From assembly GCA_017625535.1 (NCBI GenBank), contig JAGAKR010000017.1, positions 62,001-126,000 on the forward strand: a stretch of DNA of 64,000 nucleotides, in the 5' to 3' direction. The stretch is from Bacteroidales bacterium. GTDB taxonomy: Bacteria > Bacteroidota > Bacteroidia > Bacteroidales > UBA932. Below the pieces are notes generated by a model. That model worked only from the letters and a program-made list of their open reading frames with translations, was not told the DNA's origin and did not search any database. The translations under genes and the position numbers were made by a program. Positions 26,108 to 35,322 of the stretch are shown piece after piece (within the stretch, counting starts at the first letter, position 1; each line of letters starts with the position of its first letter).

Positions 26108-27640
26108 TTATCTGGGTCCGCACAATTCCTTTATAAACCTCTCATCCTTGTACAGCCTCGGAACTTTGTTCTGTCCTCCCACTTTCCCCCTGCTGTGCAT
26201 CCACTCCATAAATCTCCCTTTTGGAAGTACAACCACCTCCAGTTGTCTCATTGTGGCATCACCGGCCCTTTTGGCTTCATAGTCTGAATTCAGGGTGGTA
26301 AGGTAATAATCCAGCACAGATGCAAATTCATCTGTATCTGCAGGAGGTGTGCCGAATTCCACAGCCCAACGGTGGAACCCTTTGGAGGTATGTGAATCAT
26401 CCCCCAACTCCATAAATACAGGGGCAACGGTAAAATCGGTTACAGTACACCTGCACTTGCGGCATGCTTTGGCAAGTGCCTGCTCCGCATTGGAGATCAT
26501 AAGTTCCTCTCCAAAAGCATTTATATGGAGCTGTGTGCGGCCGGTAATTACAATCTTGTGAGGATATGTGGAGACAAACCTCACGCAATCCCCAATAAGG
26601 TAGCGCCAGAGCCCTCCAATGGTGGAGATGACCATTGCATAATCCACCCCTGTCTGAACCTCTGCAAGTGTGGGAATCTCTTTAACCTTTCCATCCAGCA
26701 CATCCTGGAGCATCCCCATAGGGATGAATTCATAGAAGATGCCGTTGTTTGCAGTAATGAGCATACCCTCTTCATCCTCCACATCCTGGAATGCAAAGTA
26801 TCCCTCAGAGGCATTGTAGTTCTCAAGGTAATGCATTCCTCCCGACGGAATAAGCTTCTTATATATTGCCCTGTATGGTTCAAACCCAATTCCCCCGTGC
26901 ATGAACAGTTCCATATTGGGCCAAACCTCGCAGATGTTTTTTCTGCCGGTATAATCCAGCACTTTATTCATAAGCATAAGGTTCCAGCTTGGCACTCCTG
27001 AGAAGTTTGTGACATTCTGCGGGGCACTCTCCCTGCATATTGCCTCCAGTTTCCTGTTGAAATCCCCCATAAGGGCGGTATCCCTGCGTGGTGTACGGAT
27101 GAATTCCACTATCCTTGGAGAGTTCATAAGAAGCAGTGCCGAGAGATCGCCTGTAACTGCTTTTCCTGTTGCAACAGGCTTTACACTTCCCCCAAGGGTG
27201 AGGGCCTTACCCATAAACATCCTGCTGCCGGGGTTATTGTTTATATAAGTGGCCAGCATCCTGAGGAATCCTCCATAATGGGTTGTTTTAAGGGATTCAT
27301 CCGTAACCGGAATGAACTTGCTTTTGTCTGCACTGGTGCCGCTGGATTTGGAGAACATCTTCACTTTCCTGTTCCAAAGCACATAATCTTCCCCCTCCAG
27401 AAGACGGTTTATATATGGTGCTGTGGCATTGTAGTCCATTACCGGCACCCTCTGCTGGAACTCCCTTATTGTATTTATATTGTCAAATCCATGCTCCTTT
27501 CCGAACGCACTCCCCCTTCCGCACTCCAGAAGGTATCTGAACCACTTCTTCTGATACTGCATCGGTTCCTTTCTGCCCAGATCCAACTCTTTCAGCAGAT
27601 TGTGCGAGTATTTTAGGAATATGTTGTTTATAAGGTTCAT
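26108..27640 (-). CDS. GH3 auxin-responsive-promoter family protein (acyl-adenylating type)
   Basis: A 510-residue protein of the GH3 family within the ANL adenylate-forming superfamily. Plant GH3 enzymes join amino acids to acyl acids such as auxin; bacterial members are uncharacterised but common in Bacteroidota. Readable landmarks are the ATP-binding SKSSGTSADKSKFIPVT (about residue 95), the middle YNASEGYFAFQ (about 265) and the later LWRYLIGDCVRFVS with ITGRTQLHINAFGEEL, the hinge before the C-terminal domain. It is 32 bases downstream of recO and probably part of an rdgB-recO-GH3 transcript. The substrate cannot be inferred. Confidence 0.87.
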   Translation of the reverse strand: MNLINNIFLKYSHNLLKELDLGRKEPMQYQKKWFRYLLECGRGSAFGKEHGFDNINTIREFQQRVPVMDYNATAPYINRLLEGEDYVLWNRKVKMFSKSSGTSADKSKFIPVTDESLKTTHYGGFLRMLATYINNNPGSRMFMGKALTLGGSVKPVATGKAVTGDLSALLLMNSPRIVEFIRTPRRDTALMGDFNRKLEAICRESAPQNVTNFSGVPSWNLMLMNKVLDYTGRKNICEVWPNMELFMHGGIGFEPYRAIYKKLIPSGGMHYLENYNASEGYFAFQDVEDEEGMLITANNGIFYEFIPMGMLQDVLDGKVKEIPTLAEVQTGVDYAMVISTIGGLWRYLIGDCVRFVSTYPHKIVITGRTQLHINAFGEELMISNAEQALAKACRKCRCTVTDFTVAPVFMELGDDSHTSKGFHRWAVEFGTPPADTDEFASVLDYYLTTLNSDYEAKRAGDATMRQLEVVVLPKGRFMEWMHSRGKVGGQNKVPRLYKDERFIKELCGPR

Positions 27641-27672
27641 TTTAAAACTGTCGGGAATAAAACTATAACAAT

Positions 27673-28425
27673 CTATACAAAAATTTGATGCAAGATATCA
27701 AGTGATTTCATTTCTATTGTGTTCCCAATGTGATGGGAAATGTACTCAATCATCCTTTTTGCATAGGAGAGCCGCACTTCCCCGTTCAGAAGGAGCTCCT
27801 CCCTGCCACAGAAAAGTTTCCCCAAATTTGTGGATGGGGTTCCCATTAGGGTGTGCAGCAGCCTTGACTCCACCTCTCCAATTGGCTGGCATCCGTATGG
27901 GGCACTTCCAAATGGCTGTGGAATGAATCTGGCCGATGCCATATCAAATATGGGGGCTGCATTGCTGTAGTTGTCCATTGGCATAAAGCCCAGCATCTTG
28001 CACAGGTGGGTGAGGAAGTGTATGTGGAAGTTGGCAACTCCGTCGGTTGTATGCTCCAGAATCTGTACCGAAGAACTTATGAAACTGTACAGATGCGGGT
28101 TTGCCTCAGCCTCCCTTACAGTTTTTCCAAGGAGTTCGCTTATGAAAATGGCAATGGAACTCTTGTAGATGTCGCTCCTTAGGGTGGAGAGGTTGTACGG
28201 AGCAGATATTTCCCTTATTGTGGGCATTGTCCCGCTGCCGCTGCTGTACGCCACCACATCCAATATGTTCAGTTTGTGCAGCAGGGCTGCATTGTTGGAC
28301 TTTTTGGATGAGCCCCTGAAGTAGAGCGCAGTACGCCCTGCAGTGTTGGAATAACACTGCACCACAATCCCCGTATCACCGTGCTTTATGGTGTGGAGTA
28401 CAATTATCTGGCTTTTGGCAAGCAT
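27673..28425 (-). CDS. recO: DNA repair protein RecO
   Basis: A 250-residue recombination mediator that helps load RecA on SSB-coated DNA in the RecFOR pathway. The N-terminal OB-fold is recognisable (IIVLHTIKHGDTGIVVQCYS, then GRTALYFRG), followed by the helical part with YKSSIAIFISELLGKTVRE and NFHIHFLTHLCKMLGF. The Cys-rich zinc motif of some RecO proteins is absent, as is common in Bacteroidota. Its first 22 bases overlap the end of rdgB, showing translational coupling. Confidence 0.9.
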   Translation of the reverse strand: MLAKSQIIVLHTIKHGDTGIVVQCYSNTAGRTALYFRGSSKKSNNAALLHKLNILDVVAYSSGSGTMPTIREISAPYNLSTLRSDIYKSSIAIFISELLGKTVREAEANPHLYSFISSSVQILEHTTDGVANFHIHFLTHLCKMLGFMPMDNYSNAAPIFDMASARFIPQPFGSAPYGCQPIGEVESRLLHTLMGTPSTNLGKLFCGREELLLNGEVRLSYAKRMIEYISHHIGNTIEMKSLDILHQIFV

Positions 28426-29006
28426 CTGAGGAATTCTGCAAGTGCACGCATTGCCTTTCCGCGGTGCGAAATGGCATTCTTCTCATCCAGGGATATTTCT
28501 GCAAGGGTTTTTGTGTATCCATCGGGAATAAAGAGAGGATCATATCCAAACCCTTCACTGCCGCTCCGCTGCAGTGCAATCTCCCCCTCCAGCACTCCGT
28601 TGAAAAGGTGCATCTCCCCCTCCAGTATAAGTGCCACAACGGTACGGAACCTTGCCTTGCGGGAAGTCTCCCCCCTCTTTGCTGCCGCCTCAAGTTCTGC
28701 CAGCAGTTTTGTCATATTTGCCTCACTCCCTTTGTCCGGACCGGCATATCTTGCAGAGTAGACACCGGGAGCACCTCCAAGAGCATCAACCTCAAGCCCG
28801 GTATCATCTGCAAAACAGTTCTTCCCGAACCTCTTCCAAAGATATTCAGCCTTCTCAATTGCATTGGCCTGCAGGGTATCCCCGTTTTCCGGAATCTCTT
28901 CTGTAAGGCCAAGCTCTTTTGGCATAATTAGTGTAAAAGAATCTCCAAGTGCCTTTTGTGCCTCAACCGCTTTATGGGTGTTGCCGGTGGCAAAAATAAT
29001 CTCCAT
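28404..29006 (-). CDS. rdgB: XTP/dITP diphosphatase (RdgB/HAM1)
   Basis: House-cleaning pyrophosphatase that hydrolyses non-canonical purine triphosphates (dITP, XTP). From the ATG at 29006 it has 200 residues. The family start IIFATGNTHK, FADDTGLEVDALGGAPGVYSARYAG and the end SGSEGFGYDPLFIPDGYTKTLAEI with SHRGKAMRAL are all present. An ATG eight codons upstream is in frame but lacks family similarity. It has a minus-strand TACCTTTG element (29028-29035) overlapping the promoter region of the divergent S41 protease gene, and it heads the rdgB-recO-GH3 group. Confidence 0.96.
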   Translation of the reverse strand: MEIIFATGNTHKAVEAQKALGDSFTLIMPKELGLTEEIPENGDTLQANAIEKAEYLWKRFGKNCFADDTGLEVDALGGAPGVYSARYAGPDKGSEANMTKLLAELEAAAKRGETSRKARFRTVVALILEGEMHLFNGVLEGEIALQRSGSEGFGYDPLFIPDGYTKTLAEISLDEKNAISHRGKAMRALAEFLRCLPKAR

Positions 29007-29021
29007 ATAAATGTGTTTAAT

Positions 29022-29053
29022 TTTGTCCAAAGGTACTAAATTGTATATTTTTG
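29022..29053. promoter_or_regulatory. Interlocked divergent promoters of rdgB and the S41 protease gene
   Basis: Plus strand: TTTG (29022-29025), 20 bases, TATTTTTG (29046-29053), 22 bases before the ATG at 29076. Minus strand: TACCTTTG (plus 29028-29035), 21 bases before the rdgB ATG. The two promoters share the same 30 bases, so polymerase binding for one should exclude the other. Confidence 0.65.
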
Positions 29054-29075
29054 TTTTTGCTAAAGTTGAAATATT

Positions 29076-30698
29076 ATGAAGATTTTCTGGAAAATTCTTA
29101 CAGTTGCAGCAATAGTTTTCCTTGCAGGTAACAGGGGTTACGCCCAGGGTGCTGATTTCAAGGCGGGCAAGGCGCTGGAGGTGCAGTACAACATACTTAG
29201 GGAACTTAATGCAGGGTTTGTAGATTCTGTTGATATAGAGAAACTAACAAATACAGGCATAAATGCGATGCTCAATTCATTGGACCCTTATACAGAGTAT
29301 ATTCCCGACGAAAACGAAGAGGATCTGGAGATGATGCGCACAGCATCATACGGAGGAATAGGGGCAATGATCCGCAAGATTGATTCTGTGGGAGTCCTCA
29401 TTTCCCAGCCATACCTGGGTTCCCCTGCAGTGAAGTTCAATCTGGAGCCGGGAGACTTTATCCTGGCAATAGACGGGGAGAGCGTTCTGCCGCTTCCTGT
29501 AGACAAATGCAGCGAAAAGATGAAGGGGCAGCCGGGCACACAGGTTAAGTTTCTGGTACGCAAGGGACGTACAGGCAAAGAGGAAGAGATAATTGTAACC
29601 CGCGAGAGGGTGCATATCCCCGATGTCTCATACAGCGGAGTATTGCGTGATTCAATAGGTTATATACGTCACGATGCCTTTACAGAGGGTGGCAGCCGTG
29701 ATTTCCGCAAGGCATTTGAACAGTTGCAGGGCAAAGGGGTGAAGCATCTGGTAATTGACCTCAGGGGAAACGGAGGAGGAATAGTGGATGAGGCGGTGAA
29801 CATCCTCTCACTTTTCCTTCCAAAAGGGACAGAGGTGGTTTCTGCCAGAGGACGCTCACAGCAGTCGGTATTTGCAATGAAGACAATGCAGGAGCCGCTG
29901 GATACCCTTATCCCAATAACCGTATTGGTAAATTCGGGTTCGGCATCTGCATCTGAGATTATAGCGGGTGCTGTGCAGGATCTTGACAGAGGTGTTATTG
30001 CAGGAACCCGCACTTACGGCAAAGGGCTTGTACAGGGATTCCGCCCGGTAGGATATAACGGAAGCCTCAAATTCACCACTGCAAAATACTACACCCCAAG
30101 CGGCAGATGCGTACAGGCAATAGATTACTCTAACAGGAATTCGGACGGGAGCGTGGGAGTTGTTCCAGATTCCTTGAAGAAAGCTTTCAAGACCTTGAAA
30201 AAGGGGCGTACAGTATATGACGGAGGTGGCATCACACCGGATACTCTCGTTAAAGCAGAAACATACAGCCGCCCCGCATATTCATTGGTGGCAAATGACA
30301 TATTTGGGGAATATGCCATAGAGTATTACAAGAAACATCAGTCAATTGCCGCACCGGGTGAGTTTGCCCTTACAGATGCGGAATACGAGGATTTTGTGGC
30401 CTTTGCATCCAAGAAGGAATTTGACAGCCGCAGCGCAGCCCAGGCCCAGTTGGACCAGATGCTTAAGGCTGCAAAAAGTGAAGATCTGTACGAACCTTAC
30501 AAAGAGGCATTTGACGCATTGGAGAAGAGCCTTTCAATCTCAAAGGAAGAGATGTTGAGGGTAAAGAAAGCGGAATTCAAACCATTGCTGGAAGAGGAGA
30601 TAGTCTACAAATACTACTACACTCCTGGCAGGGTGGAATCAATCATCAGAAATGATATGCAGTTGCACAAGGTGCTGGATATTATAGAGAACAACTAA
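29076..30698 (+). CDS. S41 carboxy-terminal processing protease
   Basis: A 540-residue exported protease with a signal peptide (cleavage near GYAQ, residue 24). The PDZ domain spans about 80-175 (GGIGAMIRKIDSVGVLISQPYLGSPA) and the S41 catalytic domain about 185-370. The nucleophile Ser lies in NSGSASASEI (about 290) and the general base Lys in RTYGKGLVQ (about 315), the CtpA-type Ser/Lys dyad. A C-terminal helical extension of about 140 residues follows. Such proteases trim or degrade periplasmic proteins. The 3' end overlaps the convergent HD gene by 17 bases. Confidence 0.95.
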   Translation: MKIFWKILTVAAIVFLAGNRGYAQGADFKAGKALEVQYNILRELNAGFVDSVDIEKLTNTGINAMLNSLDPYTEYIPDENEEDLEMMRTASYGGIGAMIRKIDSVGVLISQPYLGSPAVKFNLEPGDFILAIDGESVLPLPVDKCSEKMKGQPGTQVKFLVRKGRTGKEEEIIVTRERVHIPDVSYSGVLRDSIGYIRHDAFTEGGSRDFRKAFEQLQGKGVKHLVIDLRGNGGGIVDEAVNILSLFLPKGTEVVSARGRSQQSVFAMKTMQEPLDTLIPITVLVNSGSASASEIIAGAVQDLDRGVIAGTRTYGKGLVQGFRPVGYNGSLKFTTAKYYTPSGRCVQAIDYSNRNSDGSVGVVPDSLKKAFKTLKKGRTVYDGGGITPDTLVKAETYSRPAYSLVANDIFGEYAIEYYKKHQSIAAPGEFALTDAEYEDFVAFASKKEFDSRSAAQAQLDQMLKAAKSEDLYEPYKEAFDALEKSLSISKEEMLRVKKAEFKPLLEEEIVYKYYYTPGRVESIIRNDMQLHKVLDIIENN

Positions 30699-31341
30699 AA
30701 AGGGTAAATTCGGCGTTATGCCTTGAATTCCACTCCCGCTCAAACATTTCCCTTGTGGCGGCGGGGTCTTTCAGAAGTTGCTGGAAGGAGGCAAGCCGCT
30801 CCGCATTGGGTGATTGGGGAATCCAGAGTTTCAGGTAGCCCCCTTGGGCATATTTTTCGGCCATATGTTCCAGAAAACGGAGGTAATGCCCCTCCTTGTC
30901 CAGTTGCGGGTAGTGGGAGAGGCCGTACCGGATGGTGCGGCGCACAATGGTGGGGCCGTCTATGATTCTGTCCGCCTCCGCCACAATCCTTCCGTAGATG
31001 CTCCTGGGTGCATGGCTGCTGGAGGCACGGTGGTCCTCCACCGCCTGGGCCATAATTTCAATTTTGTCGGGAGAAAAATAATGCTTCAATGTGGCATCTC
31101 CCCTCAATATTCTTCCCGACAGAATATGATGTTCCTCCCTGCCTCCGCACAGGCCGGTGTCGTGGTAGGCGGCAACGGTGTAAACCATATCCACATCCAC
31201 ATCATAATGCAGGGCCAGTTCCAGACTGCCGCGGATCACTTCCTGAACGTGGTCTATCCGGTGTGCGGAATCAAACTCCCTGTAGCGGGGAAGTATTTCT
31301 GCCTCTATGTAATCTTTCAGCCGGGGATTGATAGCCTTCAT
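30682..31341 (-). CDS. HD-domain hydrolase
   Basis: A 219-residue cytosolic protein of the HD metal-dependent phosphohydrolase superfamily. Metal ligands are readable: H in SAHRIDHVQEV (about residue 26-30), the HD pair in AAYHDTGL (about 60) and the Asp in EADRI (about 122). The later DGPTIVRRTIRYG and the C-terminal EMFEREWNSR appear in uncharacterised Bacteroidota HD proteins. The substrate is unknown. It lies just after the terminator of the U32 gene, and its end overlaps the S41 protease gene by 17 bases. Confidence 0.83.
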   Translation of the reverse strand: MKAINPRLKDYIEAEILPRYREFDSAHRIDHVQEVIRGSLELALHYDVDVDMVYTVAAYHDTGLCGGREEHHILSGRILRGDATLKHYFSPDKIEIMAQAVEDHRASSSHAPRSIYGRIVAEADRIIDGPTIVRRTIRYGLSHYPQLDKEGHYLRFLEHMAEKYAQGGYLKLWIPQSPNAERLASFQQLLKDPAATREMFEREWNSRHNAEFTLFSCSL

Positions 31342-31348
31342 AATAAAA

Positions 31349-31369
31349 AAGCGGGCAGGAGCCCGCTGG
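31349..31369 (-). terminator. Terminator of the U32 peptidase gene
   Basis: On the minus strand AGCGGGC and GCCCGCT form a perfect 7-base stem with a 4-base loop, followed by a T-run. It lies between the U32 stop and the HD gene start. Confidence 0.85.
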
Positions 31370-31371
31370 AA

Positions 31372-32595
31372 TCATTCAAAAATATACACTTTGTCGGATC
31401 TGCGGAGCCTTTCAGGTACAGCAATTGAGCAGTACTGCCCCTTTACAGCCTTCTCTGTAGCGGCCAGATCCACACGTATTTCTGCAGGCTGCATCTCAAT
31501 AACCCCTGTAGAAGGGCCAATGATAAGGATGTTCTGCCCAACATTTATCTCTCCGGTCTCCACCAGAATCTCTGCAACCCCAATGTTTGAGAAATAGTTG
31601 GTAACCTTTCCAACATATGTCTTCTTTTTGGTTGCCTTGCTGCCGTAAACATCGCTCCACTCTCCAAGACGTGCACCCTGGTAGTAGCCGTCCCAGAATC
31701 CTCTGTTGAACACCTCAGATACCCCCTCCTTCAGAGAGGCCGCATACTCAGGGGTATATGTCCCTGCAAGCACCGCATCTGCGGCTGCCCGGTATGCTGC
31801 GGTAACCTTCTTCACATATTCAGCACTGCGGGCACGCCCCTCTATCTTGAACACAGTTACACCCGCATCAATTATCTTGTCCATAAATTCTATGGTACAC
31901 AAATCTTTAGGAGACATTATATATTTGTTGTCAACCTCAAGTTCAATTCCGGTCTCCAGGTCTGTAACCTTGTAGCCGCGGCGGCACAACTGGTAGCAGG
32001 CTCCCCTGTTGGCAGATGCCCCGTAATGCTGCAGGCTCAGGTAACATTTGCCGGAAACCGCCATGCACAATGCACCGTGGCAGAACATCTCCAGCTGCAC
32101 CTCTCTGCCTGAAGGTCCCTTTATCCCCTCCTCCTCAATCCTCCTCTTTATCTCCTTAACCTGAGGGAGGGTAAGTTCCCTTGCCAGAACCACAACATCT
32201 GCAAACTGTGCATAGAATTTCACCGCCTCAAAGTTTGAGACATTCAACTGGGTGGATATATGCACCTCAACCCCAATCTGGCGGGCGTATGAAATAACTG
32301 CCATATCTGATGCAATCACAGCAGTTACACCGGCCTTCTTTGCCTGGTCCAGTGCGTGGCGCATAGGCTCAAGATCATCATTATAGATTATGATGTTGAG
32401 GGTAAGGTAAGACTTAACCCCGTTCTCCCGGCATATTTCCACTATGCGGTAAATGTCGTCGGGATTGAAGTTGTTTGCCGAATGTGAACGCATATTCAGG
32501 TTGCCCACTCCAAAATAAATGGAATTTGCTCCACCCTGTATTGCAGCCATAAGGCATTCAAAGTTCCCCGCAGGGGCCATTATCTCCAGTTCCAT
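31372..32595 (-). CDS. U32-family peptidase-like protein (TrhP/YegQ type)
   Basis: A 407-residue member of the U32 family. Residues 1-230 form a TIM-barrel-like domain (MAPAGNFECLMAAIQGGANSIYFGVG) with the diagnostic cysteine cluster MFCHGALCMAVSGKCYLS followed by SANRGACYQLCRRGY (about 170-210), which binds an iron-sulphur cluster in characterised members. The C-terminal region (about 325-407) is the small beta domain. Relatives TrhP/YegQ act in tRNA wobble-uridine hydroxylation, and others were described as collagenases; the tRNA role is more likely for this architecture. It is the last gene of a run with the GT2 gene and the polyprenyl synthase. Confidence 0.9.
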   Translation of the reverse strand: MELEIMAPAGNFECLMAAIQGGANSIYFGVGNLNMRSHSANNFNPDDIYRIVEICRENGVKSYLTLNIIIYNDDLEPMRHALDQAKKAGVTAVIASDMAVISYARQIGVEVHISTQLNVSNFEAVKFYAQFADVVVLARELTLPQVKEIKRRIEEEGIKGPSGREVQLEMFCHGALCMAVSGKCYLSLQHYGASANRGACYQLCRRGYKVTDLETGIELEVDNKYIMSPKDLCTIEFMDKIIDAGVTVFKIEGRARSAEYVKKVTAAYRAAADAVLAGTYTPEYAASLKEGVSEVFNRGFWDGYYQGARLGEWSDVYGSKATKKKTYVGKVTNYFSNIGVAEILVETGEINVGQNILIIGPSTGVIEMQPAEIRVDLAATEKAVKGQYCSIAVPERLRRSDKVYIFE

Positions 32596-32601
32596 AAATT
32601 C

Positions 32602-33318
32602 TTAGATTTTATCAAGTCCTTTTGTAAACTTCAACCAATAATACTTCAAAGGGTTGGTATATTTCAACTGTTTCCACGGGCGGCTTCCGTGAGGGCGGTG
32701 CCATACCGGCTGGTTGGTGAACAGCCAGTTGTTGAAGCCAAGTTCCAGCGCCTTGTGCGAAATTGTAACGTCAAACCAGTTTTTGCTGCTGTCAAGTTCC
32801 CCAAAATCAAATGCCTTGAGGAACTGCGGGGTAAGGAGCGAGCAGCAGAAACTGCAGTGCTTCTCATATTTCACCACCATATTCTCTTTCCCCTTGGCCG
32901 GCAGATAAGGGTAATTTATGTCACCTTTCTCATCCACTGTAACAGAGGCTGCAATTGCACATTTCTCCCTCTCCAATGCCCCATTGTACAGATTCTGGAA
33001 AGTATCCCTCTTCACAATTACATCAGACTCCACAATGGCCAGACCCCAGTTCTTCCCGATTGATTCTTCCCTTGTCTTCTGCAGCACCAGCAGATAGTTT
33101 GGGGAGGGGTGGTCTGTAATGTCACTTAGGTTCACCAGCCTGAACCCCATCTCCTTGGAAGCCTTCTCCAGAATGGCGGTATTTTCAGGGGTGCTGAAAT
33201 CGTTGTAAACGGTGTATGTGTAGGGAACCTTTATATCAGAAGCCAGCGTTGCCTTTATGGTCTCCAGGGTAAGGTCTATGGAGTCCTTTACAGGTGTTAT
33301 TATATTGAGTCCCTCCAT
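32602..33318 (-). CDS. Family 2 glycosyltransferase
   Basis: A 238-residue GT-A fold enzyme of family 2. The nucleotide-sugar binding start LNIITPVKDSIDLTLETI and YTVYNDFSTPENTAIL are typical, and NWGLAIVESDVIVKRDTFQNL carries the DxD-like acidic motif (ESD, about residue 98). No membrane segment was seen, so it acts in the cytosol or at the inner face of the membrane. Its ATG shares its first base with the last base of the polyprenyl synthase stop codon, showing tight coupling. The sugar and acceptor are unknown; pairing with an isoprenoid synthase hints at lipid-linked sugar assembly, but this is only context. Confidence 0.85.
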   Translation of the reverse strand: MEGLNIITPVKDSIDLTLETIKATLASDIKVPYTYTVYNDFSTPENTAILEKASKEMGFRLVNLSDITDHPSPNYLLVLQKTREESIGKNWGLAIVESDVIVKRDTFQNLYNGALEREKCAIAASVTVDEKGDINYPYLPAKGKENMVVKYEKHCSFCCSLLTPQFLKAFDFGELDSSKNWFDVTISHKALELGFNNWLFTNQPVWHRPHGSRPWKQLKYTNPLKYYWLKFTKGLDKI

Positions 33319-34295
33319 TATTTTATCCTCTTTATAAGTTTGTTCGCAAAATTGTGCAGCTGTACAAGCTGGGAATCGCTGAACCCGGCTTTCGCAATCT
33401 TCTCCAAAGCATTTTCATAATAGCCGTTTATGGCTTTCGCTGCCCCCTCCTTTATACCCAGGGTGGTGTACATCTGCTGCATCCTTGCAATCTTCTCTTC
33501 CCCTTTCTCAAGCGGCATTGCAATTATTTCATCCAACTGCTGCCTCTGGGCATTGTCTGCAACCCTGAACGACTCCACAAGGAGCCAGGTCTTCTTGTTG
33601 TTCAGGATGTCCCCTCCAATCTTCTTCCCGAACACATTCCCCTGTCCGAATGTGTCAAAAAGGTCATCCTGTATCTGGAATGCTATGCCAAGGTCAAATG
33701 CAAAGTCGTACAATGTCTGGGAAACCTTCTCATTTGCACCTGCAATTAGGGCACCCATTTTGGCAGAGCACGCTATAAGCACTGCTGTCTTGAGGCTTAT
33801 CATTGAGATGTAGTCATCCATAGTAATGTATGGGATATCCTCAAAGTTCATATCGTACTGCTGTCCTTCGCAAACCTGGGCCGCAGTTTTTGAAAACAAT
33901 GAGAGTACCTGCGGAAGAACTTCTCCAGGACAGTTGGCAAGCAGTTCGTATGCCTTTATGCTCATTACATCTCCGCTCAGGATGGCAATGTTGTTGTCCC
34001 ATTTCCTGTATACGGTCTGCTGTCCGCGGCGCAGTTCGGCCTGATCCATTATGTCGTCGTGGATAAGGGTGAATCCGTGGAATATCTCCAGCGCAAGGGC
34101 AGGATACAGGATAGGTTTCTCTATCTTGTCTGAGAAAAGGTTATATGTGAGAAGGCAGAGTTCGGGACGCAGCCTCTTTCCCCCAATTGAAATCATATAC
34201 TCTATAGGTTCGTACAGTTCCTTAGGGTCCAGTTTGAAATTAAGGGCAGAGAGCCCGTTCTCCACATACTTGTCAAGTTCTGATATTGTAAACAT
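33318..34295 (-). CDS. Polyprenyl (farnesyl/geranylgeranyl) diphosphate synthase
   Basis: A 325-residue trans-isoprenyl diphosphate synthase from the ATG at 34295. The first Asp-rich motif is HDDIMD (about residue 84) and the second is FQIQDDLFD (about 210), with GGKRLRPEL (about 40) for binding IPP. The residues before the first motif are bulky, so chain length cannot be read with certainty; C15-C20 or longer is possible. An in-frame ATG 15 codons earlier precedes the likely promoter element (minus-strand TAACTTTG at 34320-34327) and is rejected. It is the first gene of the group with GT2 and U32. Confidence 0.93.
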   Translation of the reverse strand: MFTISELDKYVENGLSALNFKLDPKELYEPIEYMISIGGKRLRPELCLLTYNLFSDKIEKPILYPALALEIFHGFTLIHDDIMDQAELRRGQQTVYRKWDNNIAILSGDVMSIKAYELLANCPGEVLPQVLSLFSKTAAQVCEGQQYDMNFEDIPYITMDDYISMISLKTAVLIACSAKMGALIAGANEKVSQTLYDFAFDLGIAFQIQDDLFDTFGQGNVFGKKIGGDILNNKKTWLLVESFRVADNAQRQQLDEIIAMPLEKGEEKIARMQQMYTTLGIKEGAAKAINGYYENALEKIAKAGFSDSQLVQLHNFANKLIKRIK

Positions 34296-34319
34296 ACCTC
34301 GGTCAAAAATTTTATCATA

Positions 34320-34355
34320 CAAAGTTAATGGTTTTTGCACAAATTGCTATCTTTA
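34320..34355. promoter_or_regulatory. Divergent -7 elements of the polyprenyl synthase and rsgA
   Basis: The minus strand has TAACTTTG (34320-34327), 24 bases before the synthase ATG. The plus strand has TATCTTTA (34348-34355), a one-base departure from TAnnTTTG, 24 bases before the rsgA ATG. Their positions fix the start codons chosen for both genes. Confidence 0.5.
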
Positions 34356-34379
34356 CGCACTCGCATTGGGGCAATAATT

Positions 34380-35312
34380 ATGGATACTGCAAACAAAGCT
34401 ACAGTTGTAAAACATACGGGAAGCCACTATCTCCTTTCCAAACTTCCGCAGTGGGAACTGTTCCCTGCAGTGATAAAGGGAAAACTCAGACTCAAAGGGT
34501 TCAATTCCACCAACCCCATAGCGGTGGGTGATGTGGTTGAGTATGAGAAGGGTGAGGGGGACCTTGCAACCATAAAGAACATACTTCCCAGAAAAAACCA
34601 CATAATAAGGAAATCCACAAATCTTTCCCGACAATCCCACGTGATTGCCAGCAATCTGGATATGGTCTTCCTTATTGTTACCGTTGATATGCCCCAGGTG
34701 AAACTGCAGTTTGTAGACCGTTTCCTTGTAACCTGTGAGGCCTATAATGTGCCGGTTACAATTATCCTCAACAAGATGGACATCTATACCCCTGAGGCTC
34801 TGCAGATGGTGCAGGCCTTTGAGGAGATATATGCCGGTGCAGGTTACCGCATAATAGAGAGTTCTGCTGCCACAGGGCTGGGAATGGAGGAGATAAGGGA
34901 GTGCTGCAAAGGGAAAATTGTACTCTTCTCAGGACAGTCGGGAGTGGGAAAATCTTCACTCATAAGTGCCCTTGACCCTAATCTCAACCTCAGGGTGGGG
35001 GAAATCTCCGCTTACCACCAGCAGGGCAAACATACCACCACATTCTATGAGATGCACCCCATAAGCAGCGGCGGGTTTGTGATTGATACCCCGGGAATAA
35101 GGGGTTTCGGTCTGGTGGATGTGTCGCAGCTGGAACTCAGCGGATATTTTCCGGAGATGCTCCGTGTAGAGGACAATTGCCGTTTTGCCCCTTGTACCCA
35201 TACCCACGAACCGGGTTGTGCAGTAAAGGAGGCGGTGGAAAACGGTGAAATCTCAGTAGAGAGGTATGAATCATACCTTGGAATGTTGGATGAACAGACA
35301 AAGTACAGGTAA
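34380..35312 (+). CDS. rsgA: Ribosome small-subunit-dependent GTPase RsgA
   Basis: A 310-residue circularly permuted GTPase that assists late maturation of the 30S ribosomal subunit. An N-terminal OB-fold (about 1-75) is followed by the permuted G motifs: G4 NKMD (about 150), G1 SGQSGVGKSSLI (about 198) and G3 DTPG (about 250). The C-terminal zinc-binding part shows FAPCTHTHEPGCAVKEAVENG with Cys and His ligands. The ATG at 34380 is chosen from the OB-fold start and the promoter. The MATE gene begins 10 bases after its stop. Confidence 0.96.
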   Translation: MDTANKATVVKHTGSHYLLSKLPQWELFPAVIKGKLRLKGFNSTNPIAVGDVVEYEKGEGDLATIKNILPRKNHIIRKSTNLSRQSHVIASNLDMVFLIVTVDMPQVKLQFVDRFLVTCEAYNVPVTIILNKMDIYTPEALQMVQAFEEIYAGAGYRIIESSAATGLGMEEIRECCKGKIVLFSGQSGVGKSSLISALDPNLNLRVGEISAYHQQGKHTTTFYEMHPISSGGFVIDTPGIRGFGLVDVSQLELSGYFPEMLRVEDNCRFAPCTHTHEPGCAVKEAVENGEISVERYESYLGMLDEQTKYR

Positions 35313-35322
35313 TTCCTTTCCT